From: Echinococcus granulosus
Taxonomy: Eukaryota > Platyhelminthes > Cestoda > Cyclophyllidea > Taeniidae
Assembly: GCF_000524195.1 (NCBI RefSeq)
Contig: NW_020170384.1
Coordinates: 1,259,044 to 1,323,043, forward strand
Length of the DNA: 64,000 nt
Direction of reading: 5' to 3'
This document shows, one piece after another, positions 42,042-55,855 of this stretch; position 1 is the first letter of the stretch; each line of letters opens with the position of its first letter. The notes under the pieces were generated by a model. The model saw nothing but the letters and a program-made list of their open reading frames with translations, searched no databases and was not told where the DNA came from. The translations under genes were made by a program, and so were the position numbers.

Positions 42042-45000
42042 ATGCTACTACAGAAACTTATTAGAAGGCCGCTGCAGTGTTTTGCTAACCAAATCAGGAA
42101 TCTGGAGAATGCCCCTTCTGTTCCTACTATGCTCAACAATGCTCCAACTTCTCATCGAGTGCCGCGTTCGAAGGGTTAGTGTGGCGATGATAGTATACGA
42201 AAAACCTTAGCTTTTCAATTTTATCAATGCTTTTCCTTACCGCTTTAGTTGAATTTCTTGCGAAAATGCTTTTTATGCCCTCTCAAAGTCCTCCAGACAG
42301 TCGACTACTAAAGGTAGCCGTCGTTGGTTTCCCCAATGTTGGCAAGTCCTCCCTAGTCAACATGCTTGTTAATTGGCGTGTTTGCGCCGTTTCGGGCAAA
42401 GCTCACACCACTCGCTCCAAACAGACTGTCGTCTTCACCAAAGACAACATCCAGCTGGCTTTCGTCGACCTTCCCGGCCTCGTATCTGCCCGGCAAATTC
42501 GACAGTAATGCTTTGTTTTACCTTTAAGCTGCTCACTACCTCGCTGTGTAGATTCAAGCTTGAGCGAACATTCATTCGGGATCCTCATGCGGCCATTTTC
42601 GATGCCGATTTAAGTAGGCTCCCATGAGTCCTTTTTGCATGTACTTAGTTCTCGTGGTGGTGGATGCCTCCAACAAATACGCTAGGAAAGCACTGGATCC
42701 AGAGGTTCTCAAGGTGCTTCACTTTTTCCCCGATAAGGAATCGGTTCTCGTTCTGAACAAGGTAATAGTTGGCTTTCCGGATTACAGCTTTGCCCATCAA
42801 ATAAGTTGTTGAATTCAAGGATGCCTAAAGGGTGAATGACGAAATCATCAGTGAGCTACGTCACAATGGGCTTTTCTACCTCTAGTAAAAAAATAACTTC
42901 TAGATGAGATTCCCATTTCTCGCCTCTCAACGGCTAGTAGTCTATGACTCTACTACATTGCATTTAGCGAAGAGCTAGAGGGTGTCACACTGAATAAGGT
43001 ATCAGCTCACATTATTGATTCATAGCGTGGTAAAATCTTAACACGTTCTCTAGTAATATCTTGAAGGATAAGCCGTCACCAGAAACCAGATACTTTGTTG
43101 TTTTAGTATGACATTAGTTATTTTTGAATTTTTGACCATTTTAAATGCTACTCGGAAATTCAAAAGAATGTAGTTACCCCTAGACCATCTGTTTTGTTCT
43201 TTTGAGCGCATTCAACATGTTTCATCGCAATTCGTTGTAATCTGTTATCGCAATATAATGATACGCGTCATGCATTAGTGACACTGATCAGAGCAGTCTG
43301 GGAGTCACACATCTGTGACGCTGATAGTGGTGTTAAAAACGTTCTTATGTTATGATGCCAACCGTCCAGGACCTATATCGGTCTATTAGCAGCATGAGTT
43401 TGGAAACATTCAGGACACTTCCGCTTTAACTGAACTATTTTAGGTGGATAAATCGCAGGGTGATCGGACTCGCCTGTTGGAGACGACGCGCCGTCTCACC
43501 GGGGGTTTGGTGGGTGGTAGGCAGGCGCACCGCGACGCCTTCGAGAACAAATTTAACGAGCGCGCGCAGTTGGCAGAGCAGGAGGGCTGGGCACGGCATC
43601 ATCTTAGCGTTGAGGAAATCATCTTTCCCCTCCTTCCGCCCGAAGCCCACGAGGCGGCTCAAGCGCGGCTGCAGCACATTCAACACCTCTCCGCTCTCCT
43701 CTCGCCCACCATTCAGATCGAATCTGCGCCCCGGTTGAAAGCCCCTTCATCTCCTGCCAATTCTTACCTCCCTCCTTCCTCTGCTTCCTCTCTTCCAGCG
43801 TCTGAAGGTAATGATGGTAAATCTTAACGTTTTTGAAAATGAAATCTAAAACATTACTTTTGATGGTGATTTTACCCATCTTACTAATGGATAATGTTCT
43901 CTCCCAATGTTTCCGTTGTTCAAATAATAATGTCTTGAACTCGGTCAGTGACACCTTGATTTTATGTCATTGATACTGTTTGTCGGTCATTTCAATATGC
44001 TATAATGCAACTTAGTATGATTTAGGATCTAGTGTGGGTTATTATGAAAAGTTCTGGTGAACTGAACCCGTTTTATTGCGTGAACTAAATGCATCTGTTT
44101 TTTCAGATCCCCCACAGTCCCACTTGGAATGTGAATCCCCTGAAGTGGAGTCATCCTTCGTTGATGAACAAGATTTCATATTGCAAGGCCAGTCAAATGC
44201 CAACGATGTTGGTAAGGCGCAAACTATGCCAAAGATACAATTTAATAAACTATGATGTGCTTTTTAATGCATTTTTTTCTGGTTTCCCTGACCAAATGCT
44301 AGGATCCTCAACTTAACCAGGAGATCCTAGCTTTCATAATGTCATCCTCATGGGTTTTCATCTGTATAATGATTTTTGCCCCGTGACTGTGTTATTTCAT
44401 TGGGCGATTCGTTTGTACATTTTTCTTGAATTTCTTATTTTCTCCTACAATTTCTTTATCCTCTCATATTAAAGTCAATCACCGTTTAGCTTCTCGTTTG
44501 CCCACTTGATATTCACAGTCTTAACACTTAAATTGTTCTGTTGGTCTTAGGTTCTTATCTCTTGATTCTCATGATTTTTGTCTTGCCATCTAGGTGCATA
44601 TTAGCCTAAACATCTAAATGGTGACAGTGAAAAGCGCAAAATGCTAAGCGCCCATGTGACTTTTATCTATGCTCACTTTTTCTCGCATACCGGTAGTTTT
44701 GAATTTTTAAAAATATTGAGTGCAAATTTTGGGCAAGGTTTTGCGCAAAAGCTGAGATCTGAAAACGTGCGCTTGGAAGGTGCTTTTATTTGCATAACTC
44801 ACAAGTCTGTATTTTAAATGATCAAATAGGGCTCTCATACGCTGCTGATTTTAATGTGTTTTTTTGCATTGAATTGAACGCATTTTTTTCCTGGTTTGTT
44901 TAAGAGTGTCGTCAACTTAGTGAGTGGCTTTTAACCCTTAGAGCGTCGATAACACCTATCTCCACGACTGCTGTTAACCTCCTCAATCTCCTATGATCAA

Positions 45001-46722
45001 TCTTTAATATCGCCTACAATTTGGTTTGTATTCATTACGAAAACTTCTGTTAGGCTTCCTCTTTTGCAATCACGAAATGCTTTGGTGTTTTTTTAAGATT
45101 TGCCACACATCCATTTGACACCCGAAACTCCTGAAGTGGCATCATCCTCCCTTGGTAAATTGAATGCCCCATCAGAAAACTCTCTGCACGCCAATGATAT
45201 CGGTGAGTCGCAAACTGTATTCAATTAGTGTAATCCTTATTAGTTATGCTTTGCCATTTTTCGTTCACGACAAATGGTAGCATGCAGTCTGATAGCCGAT
45301 TTCCCATCATCCAAGTAAATTCATTTTCAAAAGTCATACATTTGCATTGAGGTTTTTGCGACCTATGGGGAAGGTTCGATTGACTTATTGGGAGATTCTC
45401 AGCTGTTCTGCGTGTTCCTTTCAATTTAAAGTGTTTGTGATAAACAGGTTTGCATATCAATTTCAGTGTTGCCAAATAATCCAATTCACCAAATTGGCTC
45501 ATTTACGAAAGTTGAAGGGGAATGTTCAACCCATACTGTCGACCCTCCTCATCTGTCACCAGACTTTGAAGCAAAAACCTCTATATGTGGTGAGTAGCTC
45601 AGCATTCTTCATGGCTGATAACTTGCTCCTGGTATCTGCCCACTTAGTTCCATGGGCAATCATGACCGTTAAAATGAGTTAAAGCATACCTCTACATATT
45701 CTCCTCCTTCTCTAGAAGCTGCTGCGGTATCCACTAAGCGTTGTGTGACGGACATAGAGCATCAGATTATCAAAGACTTCTTTATCGACTACAAACGCGC
45801 TTCACCTGTCGACGTGCACGCTTTAACAACTTCCCACACGTCTAACAACAAAAAGGAGGTTGATTTTGCAACTGAAGAGGAGCGTTTGGAGGGCATGTTG
45901 GAGCGCGTGCGCACGCAGATGATGTTGAACTCAGCCTCCAAGGAGGAGGTCGCCTTGCGACGACAAAAGTGGCGTGAACTCGGTATCCAGTTGCAGGGTG
46001 CGAAGCACTGGGAGGGCTTCAGTCAGGTCTTCATGGTTTCTGCAGCCACTGGTGAGGGCATCGATAAACTCAGGGTACGTCTTTCCCTGTATGTAGGTAC
46101 TTGACAAAGACGTATGGATACGGTCGTCTGAATAGTCTTAGAATTGTCTCCAGGACTATTTGCTGGAACAAGCGAAGCCAGATCGTCAGTGGGTGCTCTC
46201 CCCATCACTGGTAACCGACGTGGAACCCTCAGAACTCATTCGTATGTCCGTGTGGGCTCATTGCTTGGACCAGTTGCCCAAGGAGATTCCTTACGGCCTC
46301 GTTGTGACGGTGGATGAGTGTGATCATGTGCGACAGGCTGAAGGCGATGATCGGGTCTATGTGCATGTCCGTCTCCGCTGCCCCAATGAACGTACTATTG
46401 TAAGTGCCACTGAAACGCTATTAAGTAGCGAGACTTTGCGCTAGCTTACATGGTTTGTTCTTTAACTTCACAGAAATGTGTGATCGGCCCACGGGGAGAG
46501 CGAATTCGTGCGATTGCAAGTGCGGCAAAACAGGAGCTTTCGAATCTCTTTCTAGCACCTACTGTGGTGAAGCTGACGGCAGAGGCTGTGCGTCCCACTC
46601 GCGGGTCTATGCAACGAATGCGTGCTGCTAAGGACTTTGCAGAAGTCTTTCCCAACTTTGACAATAGTGGAGGCAGTGCCGATGCATCCCAGCACATTGG
46701 CATTGAAAGCGCCCAGGTCTAA
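42042..46722 (+). CDS. ERAL1: Mitochondrial Era-like GTPase with a long insert
   Basis: ERAL1 binds small-subunit mitochondrial rRNA and assists ribosome assembly. Eleven exons join in phase: 42042-42174, 42249-42504, 42552-42613, 42649-42761, 43444-43807, 44107-44211, 45098-45202, 45467-45589, 45716-46074, 46154-46399, 46474-46722, giving 704 residues (human about 437). The N-terminus (MLLQKLIRRPLQCFANQIRN) is a basic amphipathic presequence, fitting mitochondrial import. G motifs: GFPNVGKS at 71-78, HTTR at 97-100, DLPG at 118-121, NKVD at 187-190, SAA at 529-531. The C-terminal KH domain has IGPRGERI at 626-633. Between G4 and G5 about 338 residues are present, including a Ser/Pro-rich stretch and two homologous 105-nt exons (44107-44211 and 45098-45202). 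Introns include 35, 47 and 74 nt. It diverges from LSM5. Confidence 0.93.
44107..45202 (+). repeat. Tandemly duplicated 105-nt exon in ERAL1
   Basis: Exons 44107-44211 and 45098-45202 have the same length and phase. Their translations share D-P-P/L-P, HL, SPEV/TPEV, SS and a NAND-V-G / HANDIG ending, and both donors are followed by related sequence (gtaaggcgcaaact, gtgagtcgcaaact). Starts are 991 nt apart. Skipping or including either exon keeps the frame. Confidence 0.75.
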
Positions 46723-49054
46723 ATACGTCATATTGTAGATTACTCAAACTCATTCAGGGGGTGGGTATTATTTGTTTCGCTTTGGGGTACATTGCCTTTA
46801 TTAAATCTGGGTTCCGACTCCGAATGAAGGGGAATCGTGACAGTCCTTCCGTTTTCGCTATCGCAGCCGATGGAAGTGGTTGGTTTTAGCGACGTGGGGA
46901 TATTGAAATATTAGCTGCAAACAATGTTGATATGATTTTTGTTAGGATGGGGATGTTATATTGCCTAAAATGAGCTGAAGCAGCTTCGTAAGCGCCGACA
47001 CTCGATGTTAGTCGTGGGTAATTGTTTGCTGCTCGTGATGTTTCGTCAACCCAAAAAAAATCGGAAAAAAGGGTTTTCAATTTCATGCCAAATACACTAA
47101 AACCAATCAAATGTGGGATGTGGAGAGAGCTTATGTGTACTATTATAACTCGCAGATTGAGTTGATGATGAAATCATTTCTATATTCTGCTTCGGTTTCC
47201 GAATCGCCCAGAAAGTAGGCAGATAGGAATAGAGCATAGTTGTTCGCATGGTCATTCATTGCAGGACGTTCTCCTAGTGTCAAGCCATCCTGCTAAGGGA
47301 TTGTTAAAGACAGGATGAGCCGGCCACTGGGACCAATTGTCCGGTGATAACTAAGTATGGATTAGACATGCAAGACGTCCCAGGCCTGCAGATGTGCCGG
47401 TCGCGACAGCATCAAACCACACAAGCCCACTGTAAATTCTCGAATGCCTCAATTTCTGGGCGCTTGCGTCTAGTCATGGCGAACCGATACAGATCATGAC
47501 ATGAGCCGAGATGCGGGACTAAAGGCAACAAGGAGTCGACGTATGTCCCCAATTCGACCCAGGGAAGAAACCTTACATTAGTTGGAACAGCGGAGTGTCG
47601 AGGAAAGTATTGTCACACCTTTGCCTCATTTGTCCTACGCTTTTACTGCTGGACTGGTGTAGATCTCGCGCAATCAAGCCGGTGTAAACGTAAATCATGG
47701 CAACTTAATTCGCTCTCGTTCGGTCTTTGGTTGAGAAGGGACTTGTATTCTGCATTCTTGGTGTCTAAGCCGGGATAGAGATGGACTGCAACAGTACCAG
47801 TTGTCTTCTGCCCGCCTTTGGGAAAATGTAGTCACCGCTGTACCTGGCTCGTGTGCAGTTCGTAAAGCACCGACTGCATTATAAATACCCAAGCAGAAGG
47901 GTATTTAAGACTAGTGTCGAAAAGGACACCCAATGGACGAAGAGGGCTGTGTAAGGCTCTAAGATTATTTTTGCCAGAGGCTTAGATACGGGTACTCGGC
48001 TTTTTCGGTGTACACTCCTCTTTCGGAGGCATGATCTGATCCCCGTGCCTACAGCCTCCTAAGCCGTCTGTGCGGCAATCATTGACTCTCTCACACTGGT
48101 GCATCGTATTACGACCCATAAGGTTTATTTGATGTTTTTAGTTTAGTTGCATCATTTTTACTTACCTCTGCCCAACAGATAAACAATGAAGCAGCATTCA
48201 TATGCCTCCTTAAAACGTCATTTGCTCGATTATATAACTAATTTTAGCTTTACCTAATGAAAACCGTTCCAAAACCTATGGGAACTGCACAAATATTGGA
48301 AGCGATGTGCAATGAATTTCGAAGCTTTACATTTTACTCTCAAATAGACCAGAACACAAACTTATAAGTACTAACAACCGATCTGTAGGATCGCAGGGTA
48401 GGGGACTAGTGACCAGTGAAAGGTTTGAGCTCGGGGCACACCCATTTTTCCTTTAGCCTCATAGTTTTCTTCGCTTTGGGTGAGTCGAATTATATTAGCG
48501 CTTTCTACGAATATGAATGAAACCACACTGAATGACAGCAGTCGTGGTTGCCAGTGCACGCACGTTAGGAATTATAGCGTTGGAATTTGCGACTCACTGG
48601 CAGTTCATTGGCAAGGCGTATGATGTATCGAGTCAGTGGTATTTGCCAGTGACAATAGAGGAGTACACGTCACATCTTATTTGAGTAGAGGGGCCTATCA
48701 TTTTGAGAGTGATTATATTCAACTCAGGCAAGCCTTTTACACATGCTGCTTTATTGAATGGTGTGGCAGTTTATTGTTTCCCTTTCATGTGTTTGGAATT
48801 TCCTTGATTTATCATTTTTGATTGCAAAAGGGAAAATTTAGATTTATAAGCACCACTTTAGGCCATATTAACAGTAGTCTCAAAAACTTACCCAACGCAC
48901 TACAATATTTTGCGTTAAAACTTTCCCTTAGGCAAAACCTTATGGTAGATTTGGGAACTGGCTTCTGAAGGTGATTCTATTTGGTCAATTTAAAATCCAA
49001 ACATGACCAAGACCTCACAAAAATATTTTAAATTGTTTAAAAATGCGGGTGACT

Positions 49055-49145
49055 TTATGACGCCCTGAAACCTTTCTGAAGATGAAAGAAGACAACACTT
49101 GGGCACAATATGTATTGTCGGCGTACAGAAGGGCTCGGGGAGAGG
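49055..49145 (-). repeat. Repeat family B, reverse copy
   Basis: Its reverse complement carries ctgtacgccgacaatacata, attgtg, a tcttctttcatcttcag core and gtttcagggcgtca, aligning with the copies at 4.1 and 63.5 kb. Confidence 0.55.
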
Positions 49146-52100
49146 ATACTGCCATGGCACAGAGACCATGCCGCTTAGCGGAAGTACAATCGCAGAGCCT
49201 AAAGTGCTCGTAAAACCATAGCGAAGAGCTGTACAGACCATCAGGGTATTAAAGAAACCTCTTCGTCTGAGCATCGTCTCCTGCGGGGTCAATCTCCCGC
49301 GTCAGCCATCACAACGTATTCGGTGCTGTAGGAACACCCACGAAACAACTGCGCCATTCATCTGGTTTGCATGTAGCTGAGGAGGTATTCTACTGGGTAT
49401 AAAGAATTTACCGGCTATCATGCATACCCATCACTAGTCGTAAGAACACTGGCCTAAAAGCAGTCATTTAATCAAGGACGGGGTTTGTCATAGTTTTGTG
49501 GGAGTAGTTTCGCGTCCATTTCTCCTTGCTACGTTGTTCCCGAAACAGTGCTATCCAGTCATATCTATCAAGTTTCTATCCAGTTAGTAGAGAGGTGGAG
49601 AAGTGATTATAGGCAGCCCTAGTGACTATTCTGTAGTGACTAGTCTGGTTAGGAGAGCGAGGGGATACCTCGACAGCATCTAGCCGCCTTAAGACCATGA
49701 TTTTAGTCTAACGAAAGCATTTATAGGGGTGTAATTCACAACGAGTGTATGCCCTGTTGTAAAGATTTTATTTAATTCAAAAAAGTGCTTTTAATCACCT
49801 TTGTGGTCCTTTGATTTTCTTATAATAAGACAGCAAATACGCATTTGGTGGTCTACAGGCTAGTTAGCATTCTAACCTGTCACTTAGGTATGTTTACTCT
49901 TGAATCGATAAATCCTGGAAACCTCCATAGTATTTGCCAGTAATGGGTGTTTGCGAGGTGCATCAATCATCTTGTCATTGTCTTTTGAAGTTTCTCTAGG
50001 ACTCTCTTTAATCAGTAGCTTTGGGGTGGCGAAATTGAAGAGGCTTGATAACCCCGAAGCACTTCAATTTGTCTGTTCAAGTCGGAGTAAATAGGGATAA
50101 AATCAAATGAAACGATGCGATACCAATATATGTGACTCGCTTTCATGGCTTTTTATTCTCCGTCGTCACGGCTGCGGTCAGTAGAACGTTCAGAGGGCTC
50201 TACATGCAACCGGTCAATGTACTCATAGGGATAAACTTGACGGGAGGCAACTTCACCTCTGTACCGACTACACCTATCAAAGGTAGCCATAATGCCAAGC
50301 TTGTGGCAGAATGCTGGTCTTTCATCTTCAGGGCATCTTAGGGACAGATTTTATATTCATCCTCACCCTATAATGATAAATGGTGCGCCAATCTGCAAGG
50401 ATTAGTGATCCACTGGACATAAGTGGTCACATAGCAAAACGTTTCCAAGGCAAATATAAAAGTGAAGAATTTTTTGAAACTGCTCCCTCAAAAAAATGGA
50501 AAAGATTAAGGGTTTCATTAAAACTTGACCCTTTATCCATTCCTCGCATTAATTTCGTCCAAAATTCAGAAATCATTTCCAACTTGCCTTTCTACATTCT
50601 TGTGGTCAAAATTCCACGCGGCTAGACTTCCGAGGCGCTGAAGATGGGTCTACAAACAACTTTGTACCCTGACGAACCAGTATGTCAGTAAAGAGGAATT
50701 TATGCTCTCTGCCACACATACACACCCACACATCCTTTGCTCACGATACTTAGTATCTAATAAAACGCTGTGTCTCCTTCATTGCTTGAATTCCCTTTTA
50801 ATTTTTGTACTAGTAATCCCTCCATCAAGCAGTAAGGTTGCTCAACTTGTTTAACAGAGGTGCTCACCTCAAAGCAAGGTTAGTTACTACCGGTTCTCCC
50901 GTCTTCACGGTTTCCAATGCACATGTAGAAGCATGAAAAGCATAGAGAGCTTTTGTAACTAATCAGACGCTTTGGGGTTTTCTAAAATCATCTTCAAAAA
51001 AGAATTGTATACATAGATGATAAATTAGTAGGGAACTTGATGGAAAATAAGATAAGGAATGTGAGGTGCTCTAATTTGCCTCCGACTTAGAAAGAAAGGG
51101 AGTGAAAAGATTTTGATCAATGAAAGTAAAAGTCTTTAAAGGGACGCTATCCAGGTCGTCCGTCTGAACGGGAACGCCTATGGTGGATAAGACATTTTGA
51201 AGACGGAGTTATGGGAGGTACCGAAATTACAAACAATTTTAAAAGTCCGGAATCGACGTAGAAATTTATTCGCTTTCCAGGGAAGCTCTAATTTCGGGAT
51301 TTCACTAACTCGCTGGCATTCATTGGCATAAACGCAAACGAAAGTGATTTCATATTATCGCTGGGATTAAATAATGGCTTGGAGTAGTCGGAAGTTTGTT
51401 AAAAGCCATAAGGAAGCCTTCTGCTATTTTTAGGTTGCTTTTTTATCGGTCTTGCTGGTTATGGATGAAGCAGGGTTCGCCAGTAGCAGGCTTGAAACTT
51501 ACATTGAGCTGTCAAAACTTTGTCTGTAGGAAAAAGTTAGGCAACTCACAATCCATTTATCACCGTCTTAGTGCTCAAAGCTGCCTCTCATTCAGGCTGA
51601 GTTTAAAAGTGCGAGGAGCAATTAGAAGGTTCAAAAGGCATACAAGCAGGAGCAGTTCAAGTTGACGTTTGATCTACTTCTTGATAACCAAATACCGGAA
51701 CTTTTAGTGCATCCGCCCCGACGAGAAAGTACATCTTGCCATAGTGTTCGGAGGTTTACCTCATTTTACCTTCTACTTCAACGTCATCCCGCTTTTGCAC
51801 ATGTGTTAATGAAGTGCAAAAATGTTCACTCTTGCGTAAATAAGAGAGCTGGAGGTTCTCAAGTCTACTAGCACAATGCGGTTGATTGTATTGGAGATGC
51901 CTTGCGATCTATCACCCCAGAAGACTATTCCTCCTTAATCTGAGGTGACATTAAAGACTGGTAACTCTGATTCGTGCAAAAACTGATAGCCCTATCTTTG
52001 GGTTCACTCTTATGGTCAGGATGGCAGTGTTGATACGTTGAATAGGTTGGAACCACAGACCTGACAGGACCGACTTCTGAGCGACTCCACATGGAAAACC

Positions 52101-54037
52101 ATAAAAGGCAAAATCACGTCAGAATGAAATTGTTTTGCATTTTTTAAATCGGTTCCCCTTATAATTTGTTAGTGTATGGGATTACAACAGTCGAGAATAA
52201 GTGCGTGAGAACATATAAGAATTAGGGTATTAAAAAAGACTTGTGCAATTCCAGTGTGATCTACCCTTATCTTCCATTCCTGTGACCTCAATCTGGAATT
52301 TAACCTCAAGTTCAAATTCGCTTCAGCATATTCAAAATCTTTAAAACCTCAATGAAATTTGAGGCTCCCCTGTCCAACGATTAAACTGTCCTCAATGCAT
52401 CCTTTCGTTTCTTCACCTCCTACAGGGAACATGCTGGTGTCTTCCAAGTTCAATCTCATTCGACACCACCTATAGGCCATTTTTGTCGGGATTTTTTCCT
52501 ACAAATGCTTTCCCATCCCCTTCAAACCACAACTCACCTGGCAGTCACCGGCGGAAATCCCCCTACCTGAGCCTTCAAATCTGATCACAGAATCTCTTGT
52601 AGTTCCGCTTGACGATATCAGATTGCGATAAATCACGTGTGTGAAGAAGTAAATTCACAGAAATTTTCCTTTTTTCACCAAAATGCAGGATACTTTCTCC
52701 AAGCTTTTAACTTTATAGGGATGTATTAATGACGGTTACAGTTGATGGGGTGCTGCATTCTGCCATGAAAACAGAATGCTCCAGGAGTACTGACAACATA
52801 CTAATTACTGACGATTTGGACTAACATATCCCTGTGCTGTTACAACTTCTATTTATGGAAATACTTCAGTTATAATGCGACCTAATGGATTCGTGAGCTT
52901 TTTTTTTTCAAACAAATGCATGAAGCTACTTCTCAAAATCCATTCCTTGAAGCAACCAACACGACTACCTCTTATCCTTTCTCAACAAAAAAAGGTAGTC
53001 TCAAACCACACCTATGCAAAGTTTGTCTCCAGATGCCAAGAAAAGGCTGAGCTCCTTCTCACACCCACTTCCCAGCACTTCATTCCATTCCACATGTAAG
53101 CGCTTAATACTAATGCCACAAAAAACCTGATGCTTATTATTTGGATAAACATTAACATAGCACTTTGGAGACGAGGCAAAAGAAAGCAGTATCTCTTTTC
53201 CTCCCTCTCTCCATCCCTACGCCCCATTGTAAGGTGCCGTATGAGGCCTTCCCAAGGGTGCTTTTGCGATATAAGACCTGACTAGTTCCGGAGTTCCACC
53301 CAATTCTGATTATAAGGAATAGAAGGAAAAGATGGGAATGTTTTTCCCGGGCAAGCTCCAGTAATATTACATAGAGTAGAATTGCAATTTTCTTCTGAGG
53401 TTGGTTGGACTTTATCAAGTGAACAATTGCATCTCCAGCTTGACACCCGCATACACATCAAGTGTGGCCCTCAGGAGGGAAGGTGTTGAATGCCTCATAA
53501 GTGCAGAGTCAGCCTTGTGTTAAGAGGTTGTTTGGAGACAAGAAATGGTCTGCTTACCAGCTTAAGGTTCCAAAAAAGCAACCCTTTCTCACCGCAAGTC
53601 AGCCAGTTAGGTAACAGATAACAAAAGAATTTGATCGAAATCTGGCAGCTTATTCCCATCTTTCAGTAATGTATGGCATGTGACATCAGTTTGATCCGTT
53701 TTGGAATGGTATTGCAAACTGCATCCCCACGTTGTGAATCAAATAGATGCCATCATCCCTTCTTAATCAAGTAAATTGCTAAAAATATCACTTAACCACT
53801 ATTTTGCAAGCTTAATTATCAACTTACCTAGATTGTTCAGTTACCGATCACTACTGACATTGTTCCCTTTTCTTCTTACACATTACTTAAAAGAAGGGCT
53901 TGTATAGCGCTGGATTGCCATTCTTCTTTAATGGCTGCCTCCCTTGTCACCTTGTCTAGCCCTGTCTCTTCCATGTGTGATTCTAACCCTGCATGCCACC
54001 ACAAGTTCGAGTACGAGGCCGATATGTCGCCTTAGTA

Positions 54038-54265
54038 TCAAATTTCCTGTAAAGCTCGGTGAAACCAAAGGTCATCCCAATCGGTATACCCTGGTATAAT
54101 CGCTGATCTGTGTCCTACTGCCAAAATATTTGCATGTCCCTCCATTGCTTCCTCTGCCAGGGGCACAACTCGTGCGACCTCACTAGCTGCATTTGTCAAC
54201 GTCCTGCCATCCATATTACGAGTAAAACAAACTGCCAATGAATGCTTTGTCACCATTGCCTGCAC
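54038..54265 (-). other. Unassigned 75-codon minus-strand reading frame
   Basis: The frame (central motif PLAEEAMEGHANILAVGHRS) has protein-like composition and no internal stop. I do not recognise a family, and no flanking exons could be fixed. It lies near the inverted repeat pair and may belong to the same decayed element. Confidence 0.25.
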
Positions 54266-54716
54266 CGGAATGGAGGGAGTACTTTCCTCTTAGGAGTAAA
54301 TGGTATCAACTACTGCATTCCGTGCATTAAATTCAATGACCCTATACGACATTAAGCGATAGGACGTTTTAGTCTATTTAGAAGATAAAGAGGATTTTCT
54401 TTCAAATGCAGTTATTGTTAAGTAGGAAAAAATTTTACTCTTATGTACCGAAAATATGACCATGGATTGCAACAAATTCACTTCTCTTAAGGTTAATAGC
54501 ATCCAAAGTGCAACTGGAAGTAGTCGCGTGCCTAATGGACCTACGGCTTCTTAAAATGGATAGCTTTCGTCGTCCATCTGTCTTGATGATAGATGTAATA
54601 TCAAGATCTCAGTCCTTTAATAAATGAGAATGAAAAGACATAAATAAATCTTGTCACCAGTCGAAATGTCTTCATCACGACATCACTACTTGTGCAACCT
54701 ACTTGGCCTATCGTCA

Positions 54717-55855
54717 TGGCACGAAACCCTTCATTTGCGACCCCAATGATCCCGACTCCAATATAGTCAGTCGTCAGGACAGCTGGCAAACCTCGGGCAA
54801 AAGAAAGGCTAGTATACTTCTGTGCTGCTTACAAGATATAAAACAGAGGAAAAATTATTTCTATACGTGCATTTTTAACGGCTGACGTAAATATGAAGAG
54901 GGTGGATCAACACTACAGAAGAGCAACCCATTTTGGGGTGGGCACAGCTCCTCGTAACAACAATTCAGTCATCAAGTTAGTGGATTGGTCAAAGAAAGAG
55001 GACGGCAATCCTTTCAACGAGCACCACATATCGCTTCCACAATAAAGCGAACACCCAAGACATATGCCTTCCTTTCATCATGCTTAGAGTGTTGCTTACA
55101 GATCTGAAAACTACCTAGACTCGCTTTATTTACACGCTTTGATTTTCAAGAGTACGAAAGTTCCCCGACAAGTCAGAACAAGCGTCCAAACCCAAAACCT
55201 TTACTTTTGGATTAAAGTGCTTTCGGTTAGATCGAATAAAGTGGAGGAAATAGAGTAAGTACTAGGTCAGGCAGTTTACAGTAAGTGCGCCGTAGTTTAC
55301 TCCATGGCATATGTGATGGCAGCGACCGGTAAAATTCTAAGTGAATCCGCTCCTACTGTTTTATTAGCGAAAATGGGCCTCTTTGCGATAGTCTATTTAA
55401 TTCAGTGGTTTAGATGTGTGCAACAAGTCTTCCATTTGCCAGCGTTCTACTGTCCCCTTATTTAGGCAGTGGAGCGAAGGCATGGCTCTTCCGAAAGGAT
55501 GTCAAAAGGGAGGTGAGGATGCTCGACTTCTCCTGAAATATAGAAGTTGTGGAGTTTGCCCGTGCCCTTGACTGAAAGAGCTGAGCACTTTAAAACACTT
55601 TGACTGTCGAAAATGTAAGTTGTGAAATAATCTGAACCCTGGCCTAAACCTTGTAGGTACTTTACTAGGGCTTGCTGAACTCTAAAACCTGCAGTGACTG
55701 CTACTACTGGGTGGAATACACAAGTAGGTGTGCAACGCAGACGTCTACTGGCCTTCCCCTTCCTCCAGGTTTGCCTGTTGATCCGGCTAGTGACCGTATT
55801 GGAGTTGAGATCATTTGAGTAGCAAATGAAGGATTTCACGCCATAACGAGAAGTG
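54717..55855. repeat. Inverted repeat pair of about 110 nt
   Basis: 54717-54830 (+) resembles the reverse complement of 55740-55855: both contain gaaa-ccttcatttgc, aatgat, aactccaata-ggtca, ggcaaacct and aaaggc-agta. In the opposite sense both encode a similar peptide (IGVGIIGVANEGF and IGVEII, stop, VANEGF). It may be arms of a foldback element or two dispersed copies of an uncharacterised repeat. Confidence 0.5.
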
